Source: Arthrobacter sp. E3 (lineage in GTDB: Bacteria > Actinomycetota > Actinomycetes > Actinomycetales > Micrococcaceae). From it: a DNA stretch of 33,996 nucleotides. The stretch spans positions 1 through 33,996 of the forward strand of contig NZ_JAFMPX010000038.1 in assembly GCF_017353415.1 (NCBI RefSeq). The letters are read 5' to 3'. The notes beneath the pieces were generated by a model. That model saw only the letters and a list, made by a program, of their open reading frames with translations, did not search any database and was not told where the DNA came from. The translations under genes were made by a program, and so were the position numbers. Positions 1 to 7,649 of this stretch are shown one piece after another (positions within the stretch are counted from its first letter, which is position 1; every line of letters starts with the position of its first letter).

Positions 1-69
1 CTGCAAATAATATTCATGGACCAACCCACGAATCTCATCCCTTGTATAACCCTTCGTAATTGATGACAT
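1..69 (-). CDS. 5' end of an unidentified gene, cut by the window edge
   Basis: The reverse strand has an ATG at 69-67 preceded by a very good ribosome binding site (AAAGGAG, about 7 nt upstream), and the frame stays open to the edge for 23 codons. The visible product starts MSSITKGYTRDEIRGLVHEY and continues YLQ. The short charged, aromatic N-terminus would fit a DNA-binding or transposase-type protein, but 23 residues are too few to assign a family. It is transcribed away from the tRNA and glmU. The strong Shine-Dalgarno is the main reason to call it a gene. Confidence 0.5.
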   Translation of the reverse strand, partial: MSSITKGYTRDEIRGLVHEYYLQ

Positions 70-272
70 GGCTGGCTCCTTTAATCAAAAGACACGAATG
101 ACTCACAACCAGCCTGACGTAGAGGGCAGTTCCTGTTGTGGCGCACCATTGGAACTCAACGGCTCGCAGCTGCCAGCACCCTCCGGCAACCGTGACGTTC
201 ATCACTGGGCCATGGTTCATTGGGTGGGTGCGAGGTTCTCAACTCGCGCAACTGCCTCCCGCCGTGGCACAC

Positions 273-278
273 TATATT
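273..278 (+). promoter_or_regulatory. Possible -10 box of the tRNA-Gln promoter
   Basis: TATATT lies about 36 nt before the mature tRNA 5' end in otherwise GC-rich sequence, at a plausible distance for a short 5' precursor. I see no convincing -35 box at the usual spacing. Apart from this, bases 70-313 hold no recognisable gene. Confidence 0.3.
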
Positions 279-313
279 CTCGTGAGCTTCTGGCGAGAGC
301 AAGTGGCACATGG

Positions 314-388
314 TCCGCCCTGGTGTAATGGCAGCACCCCAGCCTTTGGAGCTGTGGAGTATAGGTTCGAATCCTATGGGCGGAACCA
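314..388 (+). tRNA. tRNA-Gln (anticodon UUG), CCA encoded
   Basis: A complete cloverleaf can be folded by eye. The acceptor stem TCCGCCC (314-320) pairs with GGGCGGA (378-384), followed by discriminator A and an encoded CCA (386-388). The T arm is ATAGG-TTCGAAT-CCTAT. The anticodon stem CAGC/GCTG encloses the 7-nt loop CTTTGGA, giving anticodon TTG, which reads glutamine codons. The D arm GGTG/CACC is present. It lies about 100 nt upstream of glmU on the same strand. A tRNAscan-type covariance search would settle the identity. Confidence 0.95.
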
Positions 389-490
389 CATTGCGAAGGA
401 TCGGGGATCCAGACTGAGCGGGTACCATGGAACTGTTTCCCATTGAGTACGTTTAAAAACGGACATTGATCCGGGCAGGAGTGCCACTTA

Positions 491-1960
491 GTGAGCCCCA
501 AAGAAATCCCCACCGACACACCGGCAGCCGTCATAGTTCTGGCTGCAGGCGCAGGCACCCGGATGAAGTCACGCACACCCAAGATCTTGCACACCATCGG
601 TGGAATTTCCATGGTGGGCCATGCACTCGCAGCGGCCAAAGGGCTCAATCCCGGAAAGCTTGCCGTGGTTGTCCGTTATGAACGCGACCAGGTGGCAGCC
701 CACATTGCCGCGCTGGATGGATCCGCGCAGATTGTGGACCAGGATGAAATACCGGGCACCGGCCGCGCCGTCCAGCAGGCGCTGGAAGCCCTCGATGCCC
801 AGGCTGAACTGACCGGCACCGTGGTTGTCACGTACGGAGATGTTCCGCTGCTGACCACCGAGCTACTGTCCACGCTGGTCGCTACGCACACCGCCGACAA
901 CAATGCCGTGACCGTGCTGACCGCCGTTTTGGACGACGCCGCCGGCTACGGCCGTATCCTGCGCCACGAGGACGGTACCGTGTTGGGCATCCGCGAGCAC
1001 AAGGACGCCACCGACGCCGAGCGCGACATCCGCGAAGTCAACTCCGGCATCTATGCCTTTGACGCGGCCGTGCTGCGCCAGGCGCTCCAGGCCGTTACCA
1101 CGGACAACAACCAGGGCGAGATGTACCTCACCGACGTCCTTTCGCTGGCCAGGAACGACGGCGGCCGGGTCGCCGCCGTCTCCACCACCGACCGCTGGCA
1201 GGTAGAAGGAGCCAACGACCGCGTGCAGCTGGCTGCCCTGGGAACAGAGCACAACCGCCGGATCGTGGAGGCTTGGATGCGCGCCGGGGTGAGTGTCATT
1301 GATCCCGCCACCACATGGATCGACTCCACTGTGCAGCTGGCCCAGGACGTCACCATCCTGCCCGGCACCCAACTGCACGGACAAACCACGGTGGCCAGTG
1401 ACGCCGTCGTGGGTCCGGATTCAACACTGACGGACGTACAGATCGCAGCCGGCGCCGAAGTGACCCGCACGCACGGCACCGGCGCGATCATCGGCGAGGG
1501 CGCCCACGTGGGGCCCTTCACGTACTTGCGCCCCGGCACGGTGCTGGGCGCCGACGGAAAAATTGGTGCGTTCTACGAAACGAAGAACGTCATCATCGGC
1601 CGCGGTTCCAAGCTCAGCCATCTGGGGTATGCCGGTGACGCCGAGATCGGCGAGGACACCAACATCGGCTGCGGCAACATCACAGCCAACTTCGACGGCG
1701 TGAACAAGCACCGCACCACGATCGGCTCCGGCGTGCGCACAGGCTCGAACACCGTGTTCGTGGCACCCGTGAGCGTCGGCGACGGCGCCTTCACCGGGGC
1801 AGGCGCCATTGTTCGCAAGGACGTTCCTGCCGGTGCACTGACTCTTACCGTGGCCCCGCAACGCAATGCCGAGGGCTGGACCGCCGCGAACCGCCCGGGC
1901 AGCGTCTCCGCCCAAGCAGCCGAAAAAGCCACCGAAAATGCAGCAAATGCTGCCAGCTAA
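491..1960 (+). CDS. glmU: Bifunctional UDP-N-acetylglucosamine pyrophosphorylase / glucosamine-1-phosphate N-acetyltransferase
   Basis: GlmU acetylates glucosamine-1-phosphate with acetyl-CoA and then uridylylates it with UTP to UDP-GlcNAc, the cytoplasmic precursor of peptidoglycan and many wall or capsular glycans. The 489-residue product has the nucleotidyltransferase signature LAAGAGTRMKS at residues 17-27. Its C-terminal half is built of hexapeptide-type repeats (for example AGDAEIGEDTNIGCGNI), as expected for the left-handed beta-helix acetyltransferase. Length is normal for actinobacterial GlmU. The start is GTG 491, with GGCAGGAG about 9 nt upstream. The stop lies 39 nt before prs, so the two are probably cotranscribed. 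The alanine-rich last 25 residues are a usual variable tail. Confidence 0.97.
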   Translation: MSPKEIPTDTPAAVIVLAAGAGTRMKSRTPKILHTIGGISMVGHALAAAKGLNPGKLAVVVRYERDQVAAHIAALDGSAQIVDQDEIPGTGRAVQQALEALDAQAELTGTVVVTYGDVPLLTTELLSTLVATHTADNNAVTVLTAVLDDAAGYGRILRHEDGTVLGIREHKDATDAERDIREVNSGIYAFDAAVLRQALQAVTTDNNQGEMYLTDVLSLARNDGGRVAAVSTTDRWQVEGANDRVQLAALGTEHNRRIVEAWMRAGVSVIDPATTWIDSTVQLAQDVTILPGTQLHGQTTVASDAVVGPDSTLTDVQIAAGAEVTRTHGTGAIIGEGAHVGPFTYLRPGTVLGADGKIGAFYETKNVIIGRGSKLSHLGYAGDAEIGEDTNIGCGNITANFDGVNKHRTTIGSGVRTGSNTVFVAPVSVGDGAFTGAGAIVRKDVPAGALTLTVAPQRNAEGWTAANRPGSVSAQAAEKATENAANAAS

Positions 1961-1999
1961 GACTTCTCACCGACCCCACCCCTGCGAGAAAGCGAACCC

Positions 2000-2980
2000 A
2001 TGAGCGAACTAGTCCATAACGTCGACAAGAAGTTGGTGTTGGCGTCCGGCCGGGCACACCCGGAGCTGGCTGAGGAAGTGGCACGCTGTTTGGGGACAGA
2101 GCTGTTGCCGATGTCCGCCTACGACTTTGCCAACGGTGAGATCTACGTCCGCTCCGGCGAGAGCGTGCGCGGCAAGGAAGTGTTCATCATCCAGGCCCAC
2201 CCGGCCCCGCTGAACAACTGGCTCATGGAACAGCTGATCATGGTTGACTCCATGAAGCGCGCCTCGGCCCGTCGCATCACCGTCGTTGCGCCGTTCTACC
2301 CGTACTCGCGCCAGGACAAGAAGGGCCGCGGCCGTGAGCCGATCTCCGCCCGCCTCGTCGCCGACCTCTACAAGACCGCCGGCGCGGACCGCATCATGAG
2401 CGTGGACCTGCACACCGCGCAGATCCAGGGCTTCTTCGACGGCCCCGTGGACCACCTCTTCGCCATCCCGCTGCTCGCAGAGCACATCCGCAAGATTGTG
2501 GGGGACGACGCCGTCACTGTCGTTTCGCCCGACACCGGCCGTGTGCGCGTGGCTGAGCAGTGGGCAGAGCGTCTTGGTGGCGCACCGTTGGCGTTCGTGC
2601 ACAAGTCACGTGACTTGACCGTACCCAACCAGGCTGTTTCCAAGACCGTTGTGGGCCAGGTCAAGGGACGCACCTGTGTTCTGATCGATGACATGATCGA
2701 CACCGGCGGAACCATTGCCGGCGCCGTGCGCGTGTTGAAGGACGCCGGTGCGAAGGACGTCATCATCGCCGCCACGCACGCTGTGTTCTCCGACCCTGCC
2801 GCCGAGCGCCTTGCCAACTGTGGCGCCCGTGAAGTCGTGGTCACCGATACGCTGCCGATCCCGCCGGAGAAGCGCTTTGAGACACTCACGGTGCTCTCCA
2901 TCGCACCCCTGCTGGCACGGGCCATCAAGGAAGTCTTCGAAGATGGCTCCGTCACCAGCTTGTTCGACGGCCACGCGTAG
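2000..2980 (+). CDS. prs: Ribose-phosphate pyrophosphokinase
   Basis: This enzyme makes PRPP from ribose-5-phosphate and ATP for purine, pyrimidine, histidine, tryptophan and NAD synthesis. The 326-residue protein shows the family's key blocks: FYPYSRQDKK at 99-108 (the flexible ATP-contacting region), SVDLHTAQIQGFF at 134-146, and the PRPP-binding loop VLIDDMIDTGGTI at 227-239. Length matches class I bacterial enzymes. It starts at ATG 2000 with a modest purine-rich stretch (GAGAAAGCGA) upstream, 39 nt after glmU. The glmU-prs-rplY-pth order is a common actinobacterial arrangement, so this block is probably the conserved chromosomal flank of the variable locus to its right. Confidence 0.97.
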   Translation: MSELVHNVDKKLVLASGRAHPELAEEVARCLGTELLPMSAYDFANGEIYVRSGESVRGKEVFIIQAHPAPLNNWLMEQLIMVDSMKRASARRITVVAPFYPYSRQDKKGRGREPISARLVADLYKTAGADRIMSVDLHTAQIQGFFDGPVDHLFAIPLLAEHIRKIVGDDAVTVVSPDTGRVRVAEQWAERLGGAPLAFVHKSRDLTVPNQAVSKTVVGQVKGRTCVLIDDMIDTGGTIAGAVRVLKDAGAKDVIIAATHAVFSDPAAERLANCGAREVVVTDTLPIPPEKRFETLTVLSIAPLLARAIKEVFEDGSVTSLFDGHA

Positions 2981-3018
2981 CAGTTGACAGCGGTCCGGGG
3001 TTCCCTCGGTGACTTTCC

Positions 3019-3039
3019 GGCCATCGGCGGCGGATGGCC
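3019..3039 (+). terminator. Hairpin after prs, probable terminator
   Basis: GGCCATC (3019-3025) and GATGGCC (3033-3039) form a perfect 7-bp stem with a 7-nt loop, 39 nt after the prs stop. No T-run follows, which is usual in this group but weakens the call. Confidence 0.45.
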
Positions 3040-3125
3040 TTGGCCTTCCTGACGTCGCCTATGGAAACTCCGGCGCTGCGGCCGCGCCCGGCACGGCACC
3101 GGTCTGCCGGGCGCTGTCGTTCTGC

Positions 3126-3176
3126 TATTATTGTCCAGTAAACCTTGGCGAGGGACGCCCCATTGAGTGGGTGTCC
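3126..3176 (+). promoter_or_regulatory. rplY promoter -10 box and structured 5' leader
   Basis: TATTAT at 3126-3131 is the best -10-like hexamer between prs and rplY. It would give a leader of about 140 nt. Shortly after it, GGACGCCC (3153-3160) and GGGTGTCC (3169-3176) form an 8-bp hairpin with one G-U pair and an 8-nt loop. A long structured leader before a ribosomal protein gene could be autoregulatory, but this is only an inference from position. Confidence 0.35.
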
Positions 3177-3275
3177 GTGATCGACTGGGTCTTCTGCGCT
3201 CCTGGCATTCGTGTTGTGGGTTGTGTCGACCTGTTTAGTCCACGCCCACACCAAAGAATGAAGGAGCGTTTTTTC

Positions 3276-3854
3276 ATGTCTGAATTGAACCTTATCGGCG
3301 AAGCCCGCAACGAGTTCGGCAAGGGCGCGGCCCGACGCATCCGTCGTGCCAAGCAGATCCCCGCCGTCATCTACGGCCACGGCGAAGCCCCTCTGCACAT
3401 CGTCCTGCCGGAGCGCGAAACCGTGCGCGCCATCCGCGGCGCCAACGCTCTTCTGAATGTCACCGTTGACGGCACCAAGCACCTGGCCCTAGTCAAGGAT
3501 GTGCAGCGCGACCCCGTACTGCAGATCGTTGAGCACATTGATCTGCTGACTGTTAAGAAGGGCGAGAAGGTCATTGTTGACGTTCCCGTTGTTCTCGTTG
3601 GCGAGCCGGCTCCTTCCGTCGTTGTGAACCAGGAAGAAGTTGTTGTCAGCCTGTCCGCCGACGCAACGAACGTTCCGGTTCACGTTGAGGTTGACATCAA
3701 CGGCCGCGCCGCTGGTGAGCACATCCTCGCCTCGGACCTGGTCTTGGCTGCAAACTGCGAGCTGGTGACCGACGGTGGTCTGCTGATCGTGCACTTCGCC
3801 GAGCCGGCTGTTGTTGCAGAAGCTGACGAAGACGTTGTAGCTGCTGCTGAGTAA
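3276..3854 (+). CDS. rplY: 50S ribosomal protein L25/general stress protein Ctc
   Basis: This is the 5S rRNA-binding protein of the large ribosomal subunit, in its long CTC form: an N-terminal L25 domain (about residues 1-90, beginning MSELNLIGEARNEFGKGAAR) followed by a C-terminal beta-rich TL5/CTC domain. The 192-residue length is typical of actinobacteria. An in-frame GTG exists far upstream at 3009, but the chosen ATG 3276 has a clear Shine-Dalgarno (AAGGAGC, 8 nt away) and matches the normal N-terminus. The acidic alanine tail (ADEDVVAAAE) is common in these proteins. pth follows after 9 nt, the widespread ctc-pth pairing, and the two should share a transcript. Confidence 0.96.
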   Translation: MSELNLIGEARNEFGKGAARRIRRAKQIPAVIYGHGEAPLHIVLPERETVRAIRGANALLNVTVDGTKHLALVKDVQRDPVLQIVEHIDLLTVKKGEKVIVDVPVVLVGEPAPSVVVNQEEVVVSLSADATNVPVHVEVDINGRAAGEHILASDLVLAANCELVTDGGLLIVHFAEPAVVAEADEDVVAAAE

Positions 3855-3863
3855 TCATCACCC

Positions 3864-4436
3864 ATGAGTGATACTTGGCTTGTAGTCGGGCTCGGAAACC
3901 CCGGGCCCGGCTACAGCCGTAACAGGCACAATATTGGCTACATGGTGGTTGAGGAACTCGCCTCCCGCCTTGGGGCCACTTTCAAGACCCATAAAGCGAA
4001 GGCACTGGTTGCCACGGGCCGTCTGTCCGCTGGCGGGCACAAACTAATTTTGGCCAAGCCGGGCGTCTTCATGAACCTCAGTGGAAGCCCGACGGCGGCA
4101 CTCGCGAAGTTCTACAACCTCCCGGCAGAGAACGCGGTTGCCATCCACGATGAAATCGACATCCCCTTTGACACGGTCAAGGTGAAGTTGGGTGGCGGTG
4201 AAGGCGGCCATAATGGCCTGCGCGATATTTCCCGGATGCTTGGCACCAAGGACTATTACCGTGTGCGCGCCGGAGTCGGCCGTCCCCCAGGACGCGCCGA
4301 TGCGGCCAGCCATGTGCTCCGCGATTTTTCGACCGCCGAAAACCAGGTCTTGCCGTTTTTGATCGACAATGCTGCAGATGCTGTTGAACTGCTCATTTCC
4401 GAAGGGTTGTTGGCTGCCCAGGAAAAGTTCAACTAG
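3864..4436 (+). CDS. pth: Peptidyl-tRNA hydrolase
   Basis: Pth cleaves peptidyl-tRNAs that drop off the ribosome, recycling tRNA. The 190-residue protein begins MSDTWLVVGLGNPGPGYSR and carries the family's active-site residues: His22 in RHNIGYM, Asn71 in KPGVFMNLSG, Asp96 in IHDEIDIP and Asn117 in GGEGGHNGLRD. Its length is standard. It starts at ATG 3864, only 9 nt after the rplY stop and with no strong Shine-Dalgarno, so translation is probably coupled to rplY. It is the last clearly housekeeping gene on this side of the locus. Confidence 0.97.
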   Translation: MSDTWLVVGLGNPGPGYSRNRHNIGYMVVEELASRLGATFKTHKAKALVATGRLSAGGHKLILAKPGVFMNLSGSPTAALAKFYNLPAENAVAIHDEIDIPFDTVKVKLGGGEGGHNGLRDISRMLGTKDYYRVRAGVGRPPGRADAASHVLRDFSTAENQVLPFLIDNAADAVELLISEGLLAAQEKFN

Positions 4437-4458
4437 AGCGCGCATTCAATGCGTGTTC
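4436..4458 (+). terminator. Terminator hairpin after pth
   Basis: Starting at the last base of the pth stop codon, GAGCGCGCA (4436-4444) pairs with TGCGTGTTC (4450-4458) around the 5-nt loop TTCAA. The stem has 9 pairs, two of them G-U. No T-tract follows. Position directly after the stop supports a terminator. Confidence 0.5.
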
Positions 4459-4817
4459 GAGATGAAAACTGCTTTCAGGCTGTTGCTGAGTGATACGTGG
4501 GTGAGACCATGTTGCGGCGGGTAGCCATGAGCCGCCAACTTTCATGGGGTGGAAGCACGGTTGTACCTTCGCGTTTCGGGCCTCGTGACTACACACGGCG
4601 GACAGCCGCTGGCGGAACCTTAGCGTTCTCGGTGGACTTTCCCTTCTTAGATGTCAGGAATGATGCAGTGGCCGCCATGAATCTGCAGGTATTCCTAGAG
4701 GCCGCTGATAGCTGAACCAAGGATCGCGGGAAATCCACTGAATTCAAGCTCCTGTTCAGTCGTTGCGGCGGAAGCTGCGGGCTTATTTGCTGCTGCAGGG
4801 ATCAAAGAATCGCGGAG
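4459..4817. other. Intergenic stretch with no recognised gene
   Basis: A 72-codon frame opens at GTG 4497 and ends at 4715 on the plus strand, but it has no Shine-Dalgarno and no family I recognise, so I do not call it a gene. TGAGACC occurs at 4502-4508, the same 7-mer that forms the apical loop of the two leader hairpins described below, but here without flanking stems. Nothing else stands out. Confidence 0.4.
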
Positions 4818-4862
4818 GTGGCTCGCCACTGCGGAGATTCAGGTCACAAACGCTGTTAGAAT
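4818..4862 (+). promoter_or_regulatory. Extended -10 promoter and possible operator of the first LuxR gene
   Basis: TGTTAGAAT at 4854-4862 is a good extended -10 (TGN followed by TAGAAT) without a strong -35. It would start transcription about 66 nt before the ATG. Just upstream, GTGGC-TC-GCCAC (4818-4829) is a perfect 12-bp inverted repeat placed where an activator or repressor could touch the promoter. Confidence 0.45.
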
Positions 4863-4934
4863 CACAATAAGTTGCGACAGCGTGGATCGGCATCTGACCA
4901 TGCGGGGGCTGCGCGACGTAGGGGAAGATCTAAT

Positions 4935-7649
4935 ATGACAGCAACTTGGGGGGTCTCAGCATCCCAAGAGTCCACTCAGGGTGAGCAGCGGCCACAACGG
5001 CGGGCTATGGGGGCTGCCGAGCGACGTCGCTGGTCATCACTTGTGCGTCAAGAAGCCATTGACACTGTGGTGGCTTCCCTCCGTTCGCCACAATTTCACG
5101 GCTCGGTCATTCTGGGGCCAAGAGGCGTGGGGAAAACCACGCTGGCGCGCAGTGTGGCCCACCGCTTGGGGGAGACAAACCATGTTGTGCGTCTTTTCGG
5201 CTCGGGGGCCGCAACTGAAGTACCGTACGCAATCTTTTCCGTTTACCTAGCGAGGTTGAACGCCCACCAGACAGAAAGCCCGTCTGCGGTTCTTGGCGGC
5301 CTGGTGGAACAGATTCTCCAAGAAGCTCATGGCAGACCCATTGTGGTGGTCATTGATGATCTCCCTGGCATAGACACTCTAAGCATGGGTGTCTTGATGC
5401 ATCTTGTCCTGGGCGGCAAGGCCAAGATGCTTGTCGTAGCACGCAGTGTCGTGGATCTGCCCGAAGACCTGGTCTGGATGGTTAAGGACGGGCTTATGGC
5501 GCAACATCGGATAGGGCCGTTTTCCAGACCCGAGGTCCGGAATCTGCTAGTCAAAGCCCTGGATGGTCCTGTTGCTGAATCGGTGGTGGCGTCACTGCAT
5601 GGGGCCAGCGCTGGAAACCCGCTGGTTCTCCAGGCGTTGGTTCGTGAATACCTCAGTAGCGGCTTGCTGCGGGCGAACGATGGCATTTGGGTGCCATTCG
5701 CCCGTCTTGACCAAGTCTCAGATGACATATTGCTTGAGTTGGTTGAGTCACGCCTGGCGCGTGAATCGCCATCAGTGCGAAAAAGTGTAGAGAAATTTTC
5801 CCTCCTCAATGCAGTCCCCCTTGCCACGGCCATCGACGTGCTCGGTGCCGAGTCAGTGAGCGCAACGGAAAAACGCGGCTTTTTAGCCATCGCCAATGAT
5901 CGGCGCAGGACAGTCACTTTTGCTGAACCATACATTGGTGAGATTTTGCGCAACCGGCTAACAACAGCTGAAAAGGCAGCCTACTTCCAAGAGTTGAGCA
6001 ACGAGCTCTCACTGGATGCAAGCACCATGGGCATGCAGGAACTGCTAACTTTCGCTGCGTGGATTCATGGCGCAGGGATGGTGCTCGAACCAACCGTGGC
6101 ACTGGCCGCTGCCCAGGCGGCCCTGCACTATTTTGATCCTCAGCTGGCCTTGACCTACAGTGCTCACATTCCGGCCGGGCATCACCTTGCTGTGGAGGCA
6201 GTTCAAAAACGCAGTCGAGCCCACTACATCATGGCAAACTACGCTCAAGCGGCGGACGTGCTTGAAATAATCGAACCGGCTGTGCTGGAGAAACTCTCTG
6301 CAGCGGATTACGCCTCTTGGGCGCTGGACTTGGCTGTAGCCCTGTTGTGGATCCCGGGGAGCGATGACCGGATCGGGGAAGTCCTGGCAGCAGCAGAACT
6401 GCGCATGAACGGAGCCTCGCCGGCGGAACGCATTGAAGCTGAAAAGTTCGTCAACTTGGCACGTTTTGAGGTCCAGGTACATCGGGGTGAATTTTCTCAG
6501 GTGCTGGCAGGCCTCGAGGAAGGAAGCAGTGCATCCGGCGATCGCAAGTACAGGCTCAACTGTGCCAGCCTGCTGAGCGTTGCGTTGGCAGCAACGGGGC
6601 GTGAGCTGGACGCTGTAGAGCTCGCAGAGGCCATCGACGCGGAAACTAATGTGCACAATGTTGTGTTGCGCATGAACGACTGGCATTTTTATGGGCGTCT
6701 TTTGGCCTTGACGTGGAGCGGACAGTGGCGCAGATGCGAGGCTGAGTTGCGGCAGGCCATCGAGTATTCCAATGAGGCGCTGCACTACCGCGGCGGGGTC
6801 ATGGAATTGGCACTGGGGGTGGTGTACGCGTCTGCTGGGAGGAGCATGCAGGCTGCTGAAGTGCTGCTGACAGCCGCAGCGCAGCTGGAGGTCAGGAACA
6901 CCTATAAGAGTCTTGAGTTGGTGTACTCGGTCCTTGCTTGTGTCTATGTCAGGTTAGAGGAGCCGGAACAAGCCAGAAAATACCTGGCCATGGCGGACGC
7001 GGCCAACCCGCAAACACTGTGGATCAACCGAACCCTGTCCGACTATTTTCGAGCTCAGGCCCTGCATGCCTTAGGGGATCCGGAAGCCCTGCAGTCGCTG
7101 GTGCACGCAGCCAAGGTCGATTGGGAGAATGGCCGGCCCACCCCCGCATCGACAGGGCTTCTGGCTGCGGTCACGCTCGGTGTCGAAGAGCAGTATTGTT
7201 TTCTGGACGAAGTTTCACGACCTTGCCAAGGTCCGTTGGCAAGCATCAGCGTCTTGTTGGCCCGGGCATACGAGGGCAAAGCAGCGAGTTATGCCTTTGA
7301 GGCAGCAGATTTGGCCAATGACTTGGAACTGACGGCCATCGAGCAGCACGCGAACAAGCTGGCACTTGAACTCGCCATGGGTGCTGACGAAAAACGCGTG
7401 GTTCGGGAAGCTAGGATCCGGCTAAATGCGACGGCTTCCCACCAGGACGAGTTGGTGGGACATGCCGCGAAGTTATTGACACCCAGGGAGCTGCAGGTGG
7501 CGGGGTTGGCTGCACGAGGCATGACCAACAGGGAAATTGCCGCCAAAATTGGTGTTTCCATGCGTACAGTGGAAGGTCATCTGTATCAAATCTTCGCTAA
7601 GCTGGGCATCACTTCGCGTGCTGAACTTGAAAAGTGGGTAAATCTTTGA
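4935..7649 (+). CDS. Large ATP-binding LuxR-family transcriptional regulator (LAL/MalT type), copy 1
   Basis: A 904-residue STAND/LAL-like regulator. The N-terminal AAA-type ATPase has Walker A GPRGVGKTT at residues 61-69 and Walker B IVVVIDD at 136-142. A long helical, TPR-like middle follows. The C-terminal LuxR helix-turn-helix is at about 847-904 (LTPRELQVAGLAARGMTNRE, then TVEGHLYQIFAKLGITSRAE). Proteins of this design are ATP-dependent activators whose sensor region responds to a ligand or partner. The ligand cannot be read from sequence. I chose ATG 4935 (AGGGGA 9 nt upstream) over an in-frame start 63 nt earlier. GGTCTCAG, a motif shared with both sugar-transferase leaders, lies 17 nt into the gene. 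The next regulator gene overlaps the 3' end. Its position suggests control of the polysaccharide locus (inference). Confidence 0.9.
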   Translation: MTATWGVSASQESTQGEQRPQRRAMGAAERRRWSSLVRQEAIDTVVASLRSPQFHGSVILGPRGVGKTTLARSVAHRLGETNHVVRLFGSGAATEVPYAIFSVYLARLNAHQTESPSAVLGGLVEQILQEAHGRPIVVVIDDLPGIDTLSMGVLMHLVLGGKAKMLVVARSVVDLPEDLVWMVKDGLMAQHRIGPFSRPEVRNLLVKALDGPVAESVVASLHGASAGNPLVLQALVREYLSSGLLRANDGIWVPFARLDQVSDDILLELVESRLARESPSVRKSVEKFSLLNAVPLATAIDVLGAESVSATEKRGFLAIANDRRRTVTFAEPYIGEILRNRLTTAEKAAYFQELSNELSLDASTMGMQELLTFAAWIHGAGMVLEPTVALAAAQAALHYFDPQLALTYSAHIPAGHHLAVEAVQKRSRAHYIMANYAQAADVLEIIEPAVLEKLSAADYASWALDLAVALLWIPGSDDRIGEVLAAAELRMNGASPAERIEAEKFVNLARFEVQVHRGEFSQVLAGLEEGSSASGDRKYRLNCASLLSVALAATGRELDAVELAEAIDAETNVHNVVLRMNDWHFYGRLLALTWSGQWRRCEAELRQAIEYSNEALHYRGGVMELALGVVYASAGRSMQAAEVLLTAAAQLEVRNTYKSLELVYSVLACVYVRLEEPEQARKYLAMADAANPQTLWINRTLSDYFRAQALHALGDPEALQSLVHAAKVDWENGRPTPASTGLLAAVTLGVEEQYCFLDEVSRPCQGPLASISVLLARAYEGKAASYAFEAADLANDLELTAIEQHANKLALELAMGADEKRVVREARIRLNATASHQDELVGHAAKLLTPRELQVAGLAARGMTNREIAAKIGVSMRTVEGHLYQIFAKLGITSRAELEKWVNL

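Noticed and set aside
3009-3275. Upstream extension of the rplY reading frame from GTG 3009
   Set aside because: It covers the promoter and leader, has no ribosome site and would add 89 residues unlike any L25. ATG 3276 has a clear Shine-Dalgarno.
4502-4508. TGAGACC near 4500 as a third copy of the leader element
   Set aside because: No flanking complementary stems and no TCCCCCAG. Only the 7-mer matches.
4497-4715. 72-codon open frame between pth and the first regulator
   Set aside because: No Shine-Dalgarno, GTG start, no recognisable family or domain, and it stands alone in an intergenic region. Mentioned only as part of the intergenic entry.
4872-4934. 21-codon upstream extension of regulator 1
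   Set aside because: ATG 4935 has a good ribosome site at correct spacing. The upstream start has none and lies next to the predicted transcription start.
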